Below, in pieces: positions 1 through 8,065 of a DNA stretch of 64,000 bases. This DNA comes from Gaiellasilicea sp963749515 (lineage in GTDB: Bacteria; Actinomycetota; Thermoleophilia; Gaiellales; Gaiellaceae), in the NCBI GenBank assembly GCA_963749515.1, contig CAVVMR010000005.1:1-64000 (forward strand), in the 5' to 3' direction. The notes under the pieces were generated by a model. It had not been told where the DNA came from and made no database searches. It worked only from the letters and a program-made list of their open reading frames with translations. The position numbers and the translations under genes were made by a program. Each line of letters opens with the position of its first letter. The first letter of the stretch is position 1.

Positions 1-26
1 GAAGGGCCGGCAATCGCCGGCCCTTC
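1..26 (-). terminator. Hairpin downstream of groEL
   Basis: An 11-bp perfect stem (GAAGGGCCGGC paired with GCCGGCCCTTC) closes a 4-nt loop, lying 27 bases beyond the groEL stop codon on the transcript side. The sequence after the hairpin is outside the window, so a U-tract cannot be checked. Position and strength fit an intrinsic terminator of the groES-groEL operon. Confidence 0.6.
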
Positions 27-36
27 GCGTACAGCA

Positions 37-52
37 GAAGCCCTGGGGCTTC
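37..52 (-). other. Second hairpin abutting the groEL stop
   Basis: GAAGCCC and GGGCTTC form a 7-bp inverted repeat around TG, touching the groEL stop codon. It may act with the stronger hairpin at 1-26 as a tandem 3' end structure. The two-base loop is too tight to close fully, so about 6 bp are likely to form. Function is inferred. Confidence 0.4.
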
Positions 53-1681
53 CTACATCATCCCGCCCATGCCGCCCATGTCGGGCATGCCGGCCGCGGC
101 GCCGGCCTTCTCGGGCGCCTCGGCCACGATGGCCTCGGTGGTGAGGATGTTCTTCGCGATCGAGGCTGCGTTCTGCAGCGCCGAGCGCGTCACCATCGTG
201 GGGTCGATGATCCCGGCCTTGACCAGGTCCTCGACCTCGCCGGTGTCGACGTTCAGGCCCTGGCCCTTGGCGGCCGAGCGAACCTGGTTGACGACGACCG
301 AGCCCTCTAGCCCGGCGTTGTAGGCGAGCTGGCGAAGCGGCTCCTCGAGCGCGCGCACGATGATCGATGCGCCCGTCTTCTCGTCGCCCTCGAACGTGTC
401 GAGCTTGATCGCTCCGACGGACTGCAGGAGCGCGACACCGCCGCCCGGCACGATGCCCTCCTCGAGGGCTGCGCGGGTGGCCTGGAGCGCGTCCTCGACG
501 CGATGCTTCTTCTCCTTCATCTCCGTCTCGGTGGCAGCGCCGACCTTGACGACGGCAACGCCGCCGGCCAGCTTCGCGAGCCGCTCCTGGAGCTTCTCGC
601 GATCGAAGTCGGAGTCGGTGTTCTCGATCTCCGCCTTCAGCTGCTTGATCCGGGCCTTGATCCCGTCGGGATCGCCGGCACCGTCGATGATCGTGGTCGT
701 GTCCTTGGTGATCACGATGCGGCGGCCGCGGCCGAGCTGCGTGAGCTTCGTGTTCTCGAGCTTGAGGCCCATCTCCTCGGTGATCACCTCGGCGCCTGTG
801 AGGATCGCGATGTCCTCGAGCATGCGCTTGCGGCGGTCGCCGAAGCCCGGCGCCTTGACCGCGACGGCCGTGAAGGTGCCGCGGAGCTTGTTGACGACGA
901 TCGTCGCGAGCGCTTCGCCCTCGACGTCCTCGGCCACGATCAGCAGCGGCCGGCCCGCCTGGATGACCTGCTCGAGAATCGGCAGCAGATCCTTGACGGA
1001 GCTGATCTTCTGGTTCGCGACCAGGATGAACGGATCGTCGAGCACGGCTTCCATGCGCTCGGCGTCGGTGACCATGTACGGCGAGAGGTAGCCCTTGTCG
1101 AACTGCATGCCCTCCGTGAACTCGAGCTCGAGCCCGAACGTCTGGCCCTCCTCGACGTTCACGACGCCGTCCTTGCCGACCTTCTCGATCGCGTCGGCGA
1201 TCACGTCGCCGATCTCGCGCTCGCGCGCCGAGATCGTGGCGACCCGGGCGATGTCCTCCTTGCCCGAGACCTCCTTCGACTGCTTCTTCAGATCCGCGAC
1301 GACGGCCTCGACGGCCGCCTCGATGCCGCGCTTGATCCCCATCGGATTGGCACCCGCGGCGACGTTCTTCAGGCCTTCGCGGACGATCGCCTGGGCCAGC
1401 ACCGTCGCAGTCGTCGTGCCGTCACCGGCAACGTCGTTGGTCGCGGTCGCGACCTCGCGGACGAGCTGTGCGCCCTGGTTCTCGAACGGATCCTCGACCT
1501 CGATCTCACGTGCGATCGTGACGCCGTCGTTGGTGATCGTCGGCGCGCCGTACTTCTTGTCCAGCACGACGTAGCGGCCCTTCGGGCCGAGCGTCACCTT
1601 GACCGCGTCGGCGAGGATGTTCACGCCACGCTCGAGTGAGCGCCGTGCGTCCTCGCTGAACTTGAGCTCCTTGTGAGCCAT
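53..1681 (-). CDS. groEL: Chaperonin GroEL (Hsp60)
   Basis: ATP-dependent 60-kDa chaperonin subunit, which forms the double-ring folding chamber capped by GroES in the cytoplasm. At 542 aa it has the normal family length. Visible signatures are VTLGPKGR (about 29-36), the nucleotide-binding AGDGTTT (about 85-91) and the Gly/Met-rich tail ending GGMGGMM. The start is ATG. It follows groES by 22 bases on the same strand, so both are read from the CIRCE-controlled promoter upstream of groES. Actinobacteria often carry a second groEL elsewhere, which cannot be judged here. Confidence 0.98.
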   Translation of the reverse strand: MAHKELKFSEDARRSLERGVNILADAVKVTLGPKGRYVVLDKKYGAPTITNDGVTIAREIEVEDPFENQGAQLVREVATATNDVAGDGTTTATVLAQAIVREGLKNVAAGANPMGIKRGIEAAVEAVVADLKKQSKEVSGKEDIARVATISAREREIGDVIADAIEKVGKDGVVNVEEGQTFGLELEFTEGMQFDKGYLSPYMVTDAERMEAVLDDPFILVANQKISSVKDLLPILEQVIQAGRPLLIVAEDVEGEALATIVVNKLRGTFTAVAVKAPGFGDRRKRMLEDIAILTGAEVITEEMGLKLENTKLTQLGRGRRIVITKDTTTIIDGAGDPDGIKARIKQLKAEIENTDSDFDREKLQERLAKLAGGVAVVKVGAATETEMKEKKHRVEDALQATRAALEEGIVPGGGVALLQSVGAIKLDTFEGDEKTGASIIVRALEEPLRQLAYNAGLEGSVVVNQVRSAAKGQGLNVDTGEVEDLVKAGIIDPTMVTRSALQNAASIAKNILTTEAIVAEAPEKAGAAAGMPDMGGMGGMM

Positions 1682-1703
1682 ATTCTTCGTTCCTCCCGTT
1701 TCC

Positions 1704-2009
1704 CTAGACTGCCGCGCGGTCGCCGACGACCTTGGCCAGAACGTCGGTCTCGCGCAGGATCAGGACGTCGTCGGCGCCGAGCTTGATCTCGGTCCCGCCG
1801 TACTTGGAGAAGATGATCTCGTCACCCTCCTCGATGTCCATCTTGATGTATTCCCCGTCCTCGTCACGAGCGCCGGGACCGACTGCGAGGACACGGCCGC
1901 GCTGCGGCTTTTCCTTCGCGGTGTCGGGCAGCACGATGCCGCTGACTGTCGTCTCCTCTTCTTCGAGGATCTCGACGATCAGGCGGTCACCAAGAGGCTG
2001 CAGATCCAT
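1704..2009 (-). CDS. groES: Co-chaperonin GroES (Hsp10)
   Basis: Heptameric lid of the GroEL chamber; 101 aa, normal length. The mobile-loop region near TTVSGIVLPDTAKEKPQ and the GDRLIV segment near the N-terminus are typical. ATG is preceded by a strong Shine-Dalgarno AGGAGG seven bases upstream. It is the first gene of the groES-groEL operon, with a CIRCE operator and a recognisable promoter in the upstream 100 bases, so heat-inducible control by HrcA is expected. Confidence 0.97.
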   Translation of the reverse strand: MDLQPLGDRLIVEILEEEETTVSGIVLPDTAKEKPQRGRVLAVGPGARDEDGEYIKMDIEEGDEIIFSKYGGTEIKLGADDVLILRETDVLAKVVGDRAAV

Positions 2010-2046
2010 TGAGTTGCCTCCTAATAGTCAGACTTTGTGACAGCTA

Positions 2047-2073
2047 CTGGCACTCTCACAGCGAGAGTGCCAG
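2047..2073 (-). promoter_or_regulatory. CIRCE operator (HrcA site)
   Basis: The inverted repeat CTGGCACTC - 9 nt - GAGTGCCAG matches the CIRCE consensus TTAGCACTC-N9-GAGTGCTAA except at the outer bases of each arm, which still pair. It lies between the groES -10 box and the start codon, the usual place for HrcA repression. Confidence 0.92.
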
Positions 2074-2077
2074 CACA

Positions 2078-2105
2078 ACTATACCAGCATCGAGGCCACG
2101 AGCAA
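2078..2105 (-). promoter_or_regulatory. groES promoter
   Basis: On the minus strand, TTGCTC (2105-2100), a 16-nt spacer and TATAGT (2083-2078) form a sigma70-like promoter; the bases just before the -10 read TGG, a partial extended -10. The start point would fall at the edge of the CIRCE operator, consistent with repression by HrcA. Confidence 0.65.
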
Positions 2106-2148
2106 GCGGCAAGCGCAACCGCTGGCGGCGGTCTGTTACAAAGTAGGG

Positions 2149-2583
2149 ATGCTGCGCGAGTTCTCGGCCGGCGGGGTGCTCGTCCGAAGGCTGCGAGGAC
2201 GGTGGTGGCTGGCGGCGATCCGCCCGAACGGCAAGCCGGAGGGGGTCTGGGCGCTTCCGAAGGGCCTGATCGACGCCGGCGAGAGCGGCGCTGCCACCGC
2301 GGTCCGCGAGGTCGCGGAGGAAACCGGCGTCGCCGGCACGCTCGTCGAGAAGCTCGGCGACGTGCGCTATGTCTACAGCCGCGGCGGCGAGCGGATCTTC
2401 AAGGTCGTCAGCTTCTTCCTGCTCCGCTACCGGGGCGGCCGGATCGGTGCGCTGCCGCCCGGGATGGACCTCGAGGTCGCAGAGGCTCGCTGGCTGCCAC
2501 TGGACGACGCGCCGCGCCTGCTGGCATACGGGGGTGAGCGCGAGATGGCCGAGAAAGCTGCGGCGCGGCTCGCGACTCTATGA
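2149..2583 (+). CDS. NUDIX hydrolase
   Basis: A 144-aa single-domain NUDIX protein, expected to cleave nucleoside diphosphates linked to another moiety. The NUDIX box is complete: GLIDAGESGAATAVREV runs on into AEETGV (about 43-65), giving the G-x5-E-x7-RE-x2-EE-x-G pattern that binds Mg. The N-terminal AGGVLVRR and the basic RWWLAAIRPNGKPEGVWALPK stretch resemble Ap4A/dinucleotide-polyphosphate hydrolases, but substrate is not certain. No strong Shine-Dalgarno is seen; TACAAA lies a few bases upstream of the ATG. It is divergent from groES and 16 bases upstream of the ASCH gene, probably one transcript. Confidence 0.9.
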   Translation: MLREFSAGGVLVRRLRGRWWLAAIRPNGKPEGVWALPKGLIDAGESGAATAVREVAEETGVAGTLVEKLGDVRYVYSRGGERIFKVVSFFLLRYRGGRIGALPPGMDLEVAEARWLPLDDAPRLLAYGGEREMAEKAAARLATL

Positions 2584-2599
2584 TCCTTCGGCCGTGGCC

Positions 2600-2956
2600 A
2601 TGTACGCGCTCAACTTCTACTCCCCGCTCGTCGCCGACCAGCTCCGCACGCATCGCAAGACGGCGACGATCCGGCTCGGCGACAAGTCGGGCAAGTACAA
2701 GAAGGGGATGATCGTGACCGTGCTCGTGGGCGTGCGCTACGGGCAGCGGGAGAAGATCTTCGACGCGGTGATCGACAAGGTCGAGGTGAAGCAGATCAGC
2801 GAGCTCTCCCCGCGCGAGATCGAGCACGACAACCCCGAGATCCGCCGTCCCGACGAGATGTCGCGGTTCCTCGGCCAGCTGTACAACCGCGAGGTGTCAG
2901 AGGACGAAACGGTGACGGTGATCCGCTTCTCGCAGATCATCGGCAGCATGTTTTGA
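2600..2956 (+). CDS. ASCH domain-containing protein
   Basis: A 118-aa protein with the small beta-barrel ASCH fold, related to PUA domains and thought to bind RNA or nucleotides. ATG at 2600 is used because family members begin close to MYALNFYSP; a GTG two codons earlier is an alternative. Typical features are LNFYSPLVADQL, TIRLGDK and the closing VTVIRF strand. It follows the NUDIX gene closely. The exact role is unknown; it could be a translation-linked or nucleotide-modifying factor. Confidence 0.75.
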   Translation: MYALNFYSPLVADQLRTHRKTATIRLGDKSGKYKKGMIVTVLVGVRYGQREKIFDAVIDKVEVKQISELSPREIEHDNPEIRRPDEMSRFLGQLYNREVSEDETVTVIRFSQIIGSMF

Positions 2957-3024
2957 GGTTGACGAGCCGGGCGGGCGGCCGGCCAGGCGTCCTGCAACGA
3001 CCTGACTGTCCGTCAACCGCACGA

Positions 3025-3041
3025 GCGGGGTCAGACCCCGC
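3025..3041. repeat. GGGGTCAGACCCC palindrome
   Basis: Perfect 8+1+8 palindrome GCGGGGTC-A-GACCCCGC in the 165-bp gap after the ASCH gene. The flanks carry TGTCCGTCAACC on the left and GACACGT on the right. The same core with centre T recurs inside pabB at 47958-47972, again beside TGTCCGT and GACACGT words, so it looks like a dispersed REP-like element. The rest of this gap shows nothing else clear. Confidence 0.6.
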
Positions 3042-3121
3042 CTGTCGCGTTGACGCACAGACACGTGCTGCGCGATAGCCGCACACGGACACCACAGTCG
3101 TAGGATTGGCGCAGAAGCGCC

Positions 3122-4745
3122 GTGACCACCTCGACTCGCAAGCCGCTGCTCGTGGTCGCCGACGACGACCCGGCCGACCGCGCTCGCGTCGTGGACGAGC
3201 TCAACAGGCGCTATAGCGGCGACTATGCCGTCGGCGGCTGCTCGATCTCCGAGCTGGAGCTGACGCTCGACCGAGCGGCGGCGGACGGGGACGACGTTGC
3301 GGTGTGCCTCGCCGTCGGCGAGCGCGGCGCCGAGCTGCTGGCGGGCGTGCGTGCGCGCTTCCCGGCCGCACGGCGAGGCCTGCTGATCCCCTGGCTCGGC
3401 TGGACGGATCGCGCGCTCGGCGGCCTCGTGCTGCGCGCGATGGCGCGCGGCTGGATCGACCTGTACGTCGTCCGCCCCACGCGGACTCCGGACGAGGTCT
3501 TCCACCGGACGATCTCGGAGCTCCTGCAGGAGTCGGCCAGGCTGAAGGGCGAGGGCCCGGCCGGAGCGATCGTGATCGCCGACCCGCGCTCGCGGCGCGC
3601 ACACGAGCTGCAGTCGACGCTCGCGGGGCTGGGCATTCCGCACCGGGTCGAAGCTCCTCACCGACGAGAACGCCGTTCCGCTGGTCTCCCTCGCCGACGG
3701 CGCCGTCCTCGTCGACCCGACGGCGGCGGAGCTCGCTCGCGCCTGCGGCTTCCCGATCGAGCTCGATGCAGACGACGCCGACCTCGTCGTCGTCGGCGCC
3801 GGCCCGGCGGGCCTGGGAGCCGCGGTCTACGCAGCCTCGGAAGGGCTGCGGACGACAGTGCTCGACGCGGGCGGGGTCGGAGGCCAGGCCGGCTCGAGCT
3901 CGCTGATCCGCAACTACCTCGGCTTCCCGCGCGGGCTCGGTGGCGGCGAGCTCGCCCAGCGGGCCTATCAACAGGCGTGGCTCTTCGGCACGCGGTCGCA
4001 GGTCGGCCAGCGTGCCGTCGGGCTCGCACCGAGTGCACGCGGCTTCGTGGTCAGCACCGGGGACGAAGGAACCGAGGTCTCCGCGCGGGCGGTGGTTCTC
4101 GCCCTCGGCGTCGAGTACCGGCGGCTCGACGCTCCAGGCGCGGTCGACCTCGAGGGAGCGGGCGTGTACTACGGCGCGTCGATGTCCGAGGCGCAGGCGT
4201 TCGCCGGCGAGGACGTCTATGTCGTCGGCGGCGGGAACTCGGCTGGGCAGGCGGCGCTGCACGTCGCCCGCTATGCGCAGCGGGTGACGGTTCTCGTTCG
4301 GTCGGCGACGCTCGCGGCCAGCATGTCCCGGTATCTGATCGACGCGATCGGCAACACGCCGGCCGTCGACGTCCGATACTCGACCGAGGTCGCAGCCGCA
4401 CACGGTGAGGGAAGGCTCGAGCGACTCGAGCTGCTGAACACCCAGTCGGGCGAGAGGGAGACGGTGGCCGCTGCCGCGCTGATCGTGCTCATCGGCGCCC
4501 TGCCCCACACCGAGTGGCTGCCGAACGAGATCGCGCGGGACGGCTGGGGATACATCGTCACGGGCGCCGAGGCCGGCGCGGGACGGCCGCTCGAGACGAG
4601 CCTCCCCGGGGTCTTCGCGGCCGGTGACGTGCGGGCCGCATCGGTCAAGCGCGTCGCGGCGGCAGTCGGCGACGGCGCTCTCGCCGTGTCGGGCGTGCAC
4701 GCCTACCTCGCGCAGGTGTCGAGCCAGTGGCCCGCCAGCAGCTGA
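3122..4745 (+). pseudogene. Receiver-like / thioredoxin-reductase-fold oxidoreductase, frameshifted
   Basis: Two reading frames together make one known architecture: an N-terminal response-regulator-like domain (frame of 3122, GTG start) fused to an FAD/NAD(P)H oxidoreductase of the thioredoxin-reductase fold (frame of 3858). The frame change is near 3648-3652, after LQSTLAGLGIPHRV and before KLLTDENAVPLVSL; about a dozen linker residues usual in this family also seem missing, so a small deletion is possible. FAD loop VVVGAGPAGLGAA, NADPH loop VVGGGNSAGQAA and FAADGV-type GD motif LPGVFAAGDVR are intact. No CxxC is seen. The receiver keeps the DDDP acidic cluster but lacks the phosphoacceptor Asp (AVCLAVG). 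It may be a real pseudogene, programmed shift or sequencing error. Confidence 0.75.
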
Positions 4746-6040
4746 CCCTCGTCACCGTCGCGCTCGCGGTGCCCGTGGCCGGGCTCGCGTACCTTCTCGC
4801 CGATCCGTCTGCCGACGTGCACTGGCAGCATCAGCCGTCCCACTTCTGGCTCGTGCTCGTGACTGCGGGCCTCAACGCGGTGCTCGCGTACGCGACCGGT
4901 GTCGCCGCCCGGCGGCGGGGGGACCAGCGAGTACACCTCGTCTCGCTTGCGTTCCTCGCAGCGTCCGGGTTCCTCGCGATGCACGCGCTCGCGACGCCCG
5001 GAGTCCTGCTCGACCGGCCCAACCTCGGCTTCGTGATCGCCACTCCGATCGGACTGGCCGTCGCCGGCGCGTTCGCCGCGGCGTCGGCGCTCGACGTCGT
5101 GCGGGTCCCGCCTACGGTGCTCCAGTACCTGCTCCTGGCCTCGCTCGCTGTCTGGCTCGTGGTCTCGCTGGCGTTGCTGCCTGAGCTCGACGAAGCGTCC
5201 GTTCCAGAGCGGATGTCGTGGCCGCTCGTCGTGCTCGCGTTCGTCGGCCTCGCGTCTTACGGCTTCGCCGTCGGCCGGTACCTCACGCTCTGGCGGGAGC
5301 GCGGCTCCAGCCTCATTCTCGCCCTGGCGGTCGCATTCATCCTCCTCGCCGAGTCGATGCTGGCCGTGGCGCTCGGCCGCAACTGGCAGGCGTCGTGGTG
5401 GGAATGGCACGTGCTGATGCTGATCGCGTTCGCGCTGATCGCCTTCATGGCGCACCGCGAAGGCCCCCAGGAACGCTTTGCCCGCCTCTATCTCGACAAG
5501 GACGCGCAGCCCATCACCGTGCTGTTCGCCGACCTGGAGGGCTTCAGCACGTACTCCGAGCAGCACGATCCGACCTCGGTGTCTCAGATGCTGAACGTCC
5601 TCTTCGACGCGGTCATCCCGGCGGTGGAAGAGTACGACGGCGAGGTCGACCGCCTGATCGGAGACGCGGTGTTCGCGACGTTCCAGGGTGACGGTCACCC
5701 CGAGCGTGCGGCGAGGGCGGCACTCGCGCTGCAGGCTGCAGCCGTTCCGCTCGCGGAGGCGCATCCCTACTGGCCACGATTCCGTGCCGGCATCAACACG
5801 GGCGAGGCGAGCGTCGGCGTGCTCGGCACCGGGAGCGGCCGTACCTACAGCGTCGTCGGCGACACCGTCAACCTCGGCGCCCGGATCGAAGGGCTCGCCC
5901 CGGCGGGCGGCGTTGCGATCAGCGGGGAGACGGCGCGCGGGCTCTGGGGGGCAACAACGGAGCCGCTGGGCACGATCGTGGTGAGGGGGCGCGAAGAGCC
6001 GGTCGAGGTGCTCCTCCTCCTCAGCCTGCCGCCACGTTGA
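4727..6040 (+). CDS. Membrane-bound class III adenylate/guanylate cyclase
   Basis: 437 aa. About eight hydrophobic segments fill residues 5-245, followed by a class III nucleotide cyclase domain (about 262-435) that makes cAMP or cGMP from the triphosphate. Both metal-binding aspartates are present (FADLEGF and DRLIGDAVFATF), as are the transition-state Asn/Arg in SVVGDTVNLGARIE. The purine-selecting residues cannot be assigned with confidence, so cAMP is the default. The GTG start overlaps the end of the preceding oxidoreductase gene by 19 bases, so the two are co-transcribed. Confidence 0.88.
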   Translation: MARQQLTLVTVALAVPVAGLAYLLADPSADVHWQHQPSHFWLVLVTAGLNAVLAYATGVAARRRGDQRVHLVSLAFLAASGFLAMHALATPGVLLDRPNLGFVIATPIGLAVAGAFAAASALDVVRVPPTVLQYLLLASLAVWLVVSLALLPELDEASVPERMSWPLVVLAFVGLASYGFAVGRYLTLWRERGSSLILALAVAFILLAESMLAVALGRNWQASWWEWHVLMLIAFALIAFMAHREGPQERFARLYLDKDAQPITVLFADLEGFSTYSEQHDPTSVSQMLNVLFDAVIPAVEEYDGEVDRLIGDAVFATFQGDGHPERAARAALALQAAAVPLAEAHPYWPRFRAGINTGEASVGVLGTGSGRTYSVVGDTVNLGARIEGLAPAGGVAISGETARGLWGATTEPLGTIVVRGREEPVEVLLLLSLPPR

Positions 6041-6073
6041 CCGCTTAACTTTGTCGTCGATGGTCGTCGAGCT

Positions 6074-6367
6074 CTAGCGGCCGGGCTTCCGGATCCTGAC
6101 GCCGAGCACCTCGGGCGGCCTCACCGCGGCCCCGCACTCCTCGCACTCGATCGCGAACGCGGAAGGGAACGGCGCCGCGCACTCCGGGCAGCGGTGGCGG
6201 GTCTGGCCGCCGCAGTGCGGGCACGCCGCGGGAAGGTCGGCCTCGCCGTCGAGGAAGTAGCGCCAGACCGAGCCGCACGAGAGGCAAAAGCAGGTGTAGT
6301 CGCCGAGCGTCTTGCGGCGCTCCTCCTGGATCCAGTTCCGCTTCGGCTTCGGCTTTGGCCTTGCCAT
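6074..6367 (-). CDS. Zinc-ribbon protein
   Basis: A 97-aa basic protein with four CxxC pairs (CLSCG, CPHCG, CPEC, CEECG), enough to hold two zinc ions in two stacked ribbons. The N-terminus MARPKPKPKRNW is highly basic, suggesting nucleic acid contact. The ATG start is 3 bases after the stop of the upstream LURP-one-like gene, so the two form an operon. Function is not known. The 33 bases to the convergent cyclase gene hold no clear terminator. Confidence 0.75.
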   Translation of the reverse strand: MARPKPKPKRNWIQEERRKTLGDYTCFCLSCGSVWRYFLDGEADLPAACPHCGGQTRHRCPECAAPFPSAFAIECEECGAAVRPPEVLGVRIRKPGR

Positions 6368-6370
6368 CGC

Positions 6371-6952
6371 CTAGCGCGACTGCAAGGCGTCGAGCGCGAT
6401 GCCGAGCGAGACTGCCAGCCGTCGGTCGATCTGTCGTTCGACGTCGCCACTGACGTCCAGGTCGTACGTGTCGCGAACGCCGAACCGACGGTTCAGATCG
6501 CCGATGTGCCGCTCGCCGGAGTCGATCGTGAAGTGGAACGGAATGGGGACGAAGTCGCCGTAGGGGACCATGTCGATCACCCTGCGCAGGATCGCAATCG
6601 GCACGGACCGCTCCTTCGCGATCGCAAGCTGCTGCTCCCCGGAGTCGAGGATCTCCCAGGTCGAGCGGAGCAGGGACTTGCCGAAGACCTTCCCGAGGAC
6701 ACCGATCTTCTCGCCCTCCGGCGTCGTGACGTCATAGCGGCCCCCGAACTCCATCATCGAGCGCGCCTTGATCCGCCAGAGCTCGCGCGTCTCGTTCTCG
6801 TCTGCGAAGAACCGGATGTCCTCCTTGATCGCCATTCGCTTCTGCCGCACGAAGGCCACGGGCACCGGTCCCGCCGAGATCCGGTAGAGGTTGACCATCG
6901 GCCGGATCAGCTGATCGATGGTGAATCTGTCTTCGGAGAGCCAGTCAGACAT
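6371..6952 (-). CDS. LURP-one-related (tubby-like fold) protein
   Basis: 193 aa. Segments VNLYRISAGPVPVAFVRQKR, EFGGRYDVTTPEGEKIG and STWEILDS resemble the LURP-one/DUF567 family, a closed beta-barrel related to phospholipid scramblases and Tubby. Bacterial members have no settled function; lipid or membrane association is possible. ATG at 6952 is chosen because homologous sequence begins near MSDWLSEDRF; upstream codons in frame are only antisense to the dehydrogenase operon. A -10 box TACTAT lies ten bases before the start (6968-6963). It heads a two-gene operon with the zinc-ribbon gene. Confidence 0.7.
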   Translation of the reverse strand: MSDWLSEDRFTIDQLIRPMVNLYRISAGPVPVAFVRQKRMAIKEDIRFFADENETRELWRIKARSMMEFGGRYDVTTPEGEKIGVLGKVFGKSLLRSTWEILDSGEQQLAIAKERSVPIAILRRVIDMVPYGDFVPIPFHFTIDSGERHIGDLNRRFGVRDTYDLDVSGDVERQIDRRLAVSLGIALDALQSR

Positions 6953-6962
6953 GCGCCGCCGG

Positions 6963-6968
6963 ATAGTA
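6963..6968 (-). promoter_or_regulatory. -10 box of the LURP-one-like gene
   Basis: TACTAT on the minus strand ends 10 nt before the ATG at 6952, so the mRNA would have almost no leader. No good -35 is visible. Confidence 0.45.
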
Positions 6969-7021
6969 CGTGCGCTCGTTAGAGTGGGGCCGTCCTTTCG
7001 ACCCGACGGGGGTAGACGCGC

Positions 7022-8065
7022 ATGGCGGTACGCGAGGCAGAGCCGCTCGGCTCGCTGAATGAAGTGAGAGAGGCGGGCCTCGACCGCGAGGACCTGCTCG
7101 GCATCTACCGCAACCTGCTGATCACCCGCGGGATCGAGGAGCGAGGCCACATCCTCTACAAGCAGGGGAAGATCCCAGGGTCGTTCTACACGGGCCGCGG
7201 CAACGAGGGCGCGGCCGTCGGCGTGGCGACCGCGATGGGCCCGAACGACGTCGGCACGCCGCTCCACCGCGACATGGGCGTGCACGTGACGCGCGGCGTC
7301 GAGGCCTGGCGGATCTTCGCCCAGTACATGGGCCGCGAGGACGGCCCGACCCGCGGCCGCGACGGCAACGTCCACATGGCCGACTCGAACCTCGGCCTGA
7401 TCGCCATGGTCAGCCACCTGCCGGCGATGCTCCCGGTCGCCGTCGGCTGCGCGCTCGCGTTCCGGATCCGCGACGAGAAGCGGGTCTCGGTCGGCTGGTT
7501 CGGAGAGGGCTCCTCTTCCCGGGGCGATGCGCACGAGGCCATGAACCTCGCGGCCGTCCGCAACCTCCCGATGGTCTTCATCTGCGACAACAACCAGTGG
7601 GCGTACTCGACGCCGACCCACCTCGGCTACGCCGTCGAGCACCTCGCCGACCGCGCCGCCGCGTACGGCTTCGAGGGCGTCGTCGTCGACGGCACCGACG
7701 TGCTCGCCGTCTACCGCGAGGCGAAGAACGCGATCGAGAAGGCGCGCAACGGCGGCGGCCCGACGTTGATCGAGTGCCTGACACTGCGCATGGAAGGTCA
7801 CGCCGTCCACGACGACGCGTTCTACGTCCCGAAGGAGCTCTTCGAGGAGTGGGCGAAGCGCGACCCGATCGAGCGGTTCCGCGGCTGGCTCCGCGAGAAC
7901 GCGGATCTCAGCAACGAGGAGGAGGAAGAGATCACCGGCCGAGTCAAGAAGCTCCTGAACGACGCGCTCACCCGGGCCGAAGAGTCCCCGCAGCCCGATC
8001 CGGCGACTTTGATGGAGGGCGTCTACGCGACTCCCGAAGACCTCGACACGCCGCACCACAAATAA
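7022..8065 (+). CDS. pdhA: 2-oxoacid dehydrogenase E1 component, alpha subunit
   Basis: 347 aa. The thiamine-diphosphate-dependent E1 alpha subunit decarboxylates pyruvate (or a branched-chain 2-oxoacid) as part of the E1-E2-E3 complex. The ThDP/Mg motif runs from GEGSSSRGDAHEAMNLAAV to ICDNN (about 161-191). The opening YRNLLITRGIEERG and the phosphorylation-loop region YSTPTHLGYAVEHL are typical. ATG at 7022 is preceded by a possible -10 TAGAGT at 6980-6985. Its stop overlaps the E1 beta start (TAATG). Pyruvate versus branched-chain substrate cannot be fixed from sequence; neighbouring lipA/lipB do not discriminate. Confidence 0.92.
   Translation: MAVREAEPLGSLNEVREAGLDREDLLGIYRNLLITRGIEERGHILYKQGKIPGSFYTGRGNEGAAVGVATAMGPNDVGTPLHRDMGVHVTRGVEAWRIFAQYMGREDGPTRGRDGNVHMADSNLGLIAMVSHLPAMLPVAVGCALAFRIRDEKRVSVGWFGEGSSSRGDAHEAMNLAAVRNLPMVFICDNNQWAYSTPTHLGYAVEHLADRAAAYGFEGVVVDGTDVLAVYREAKNAIEKARNGGGPTLIECLTLRMEGHAVHDDAFYVPKELFEEWAKRDPIERFRGWLRENADLSNEEEEEITGRVKKLLNDALTRAEESPQPDPATLMEGVYATPEDLDTPHHK

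Noticed and set aside
503..1639. Long open frame antisense to groEL (378 codons)
   Set aside because: Arg/Leu/Asp-rich composition without domains, typical of antisense frames of GC-rich genes; groEL is unmistakable on the other strand.
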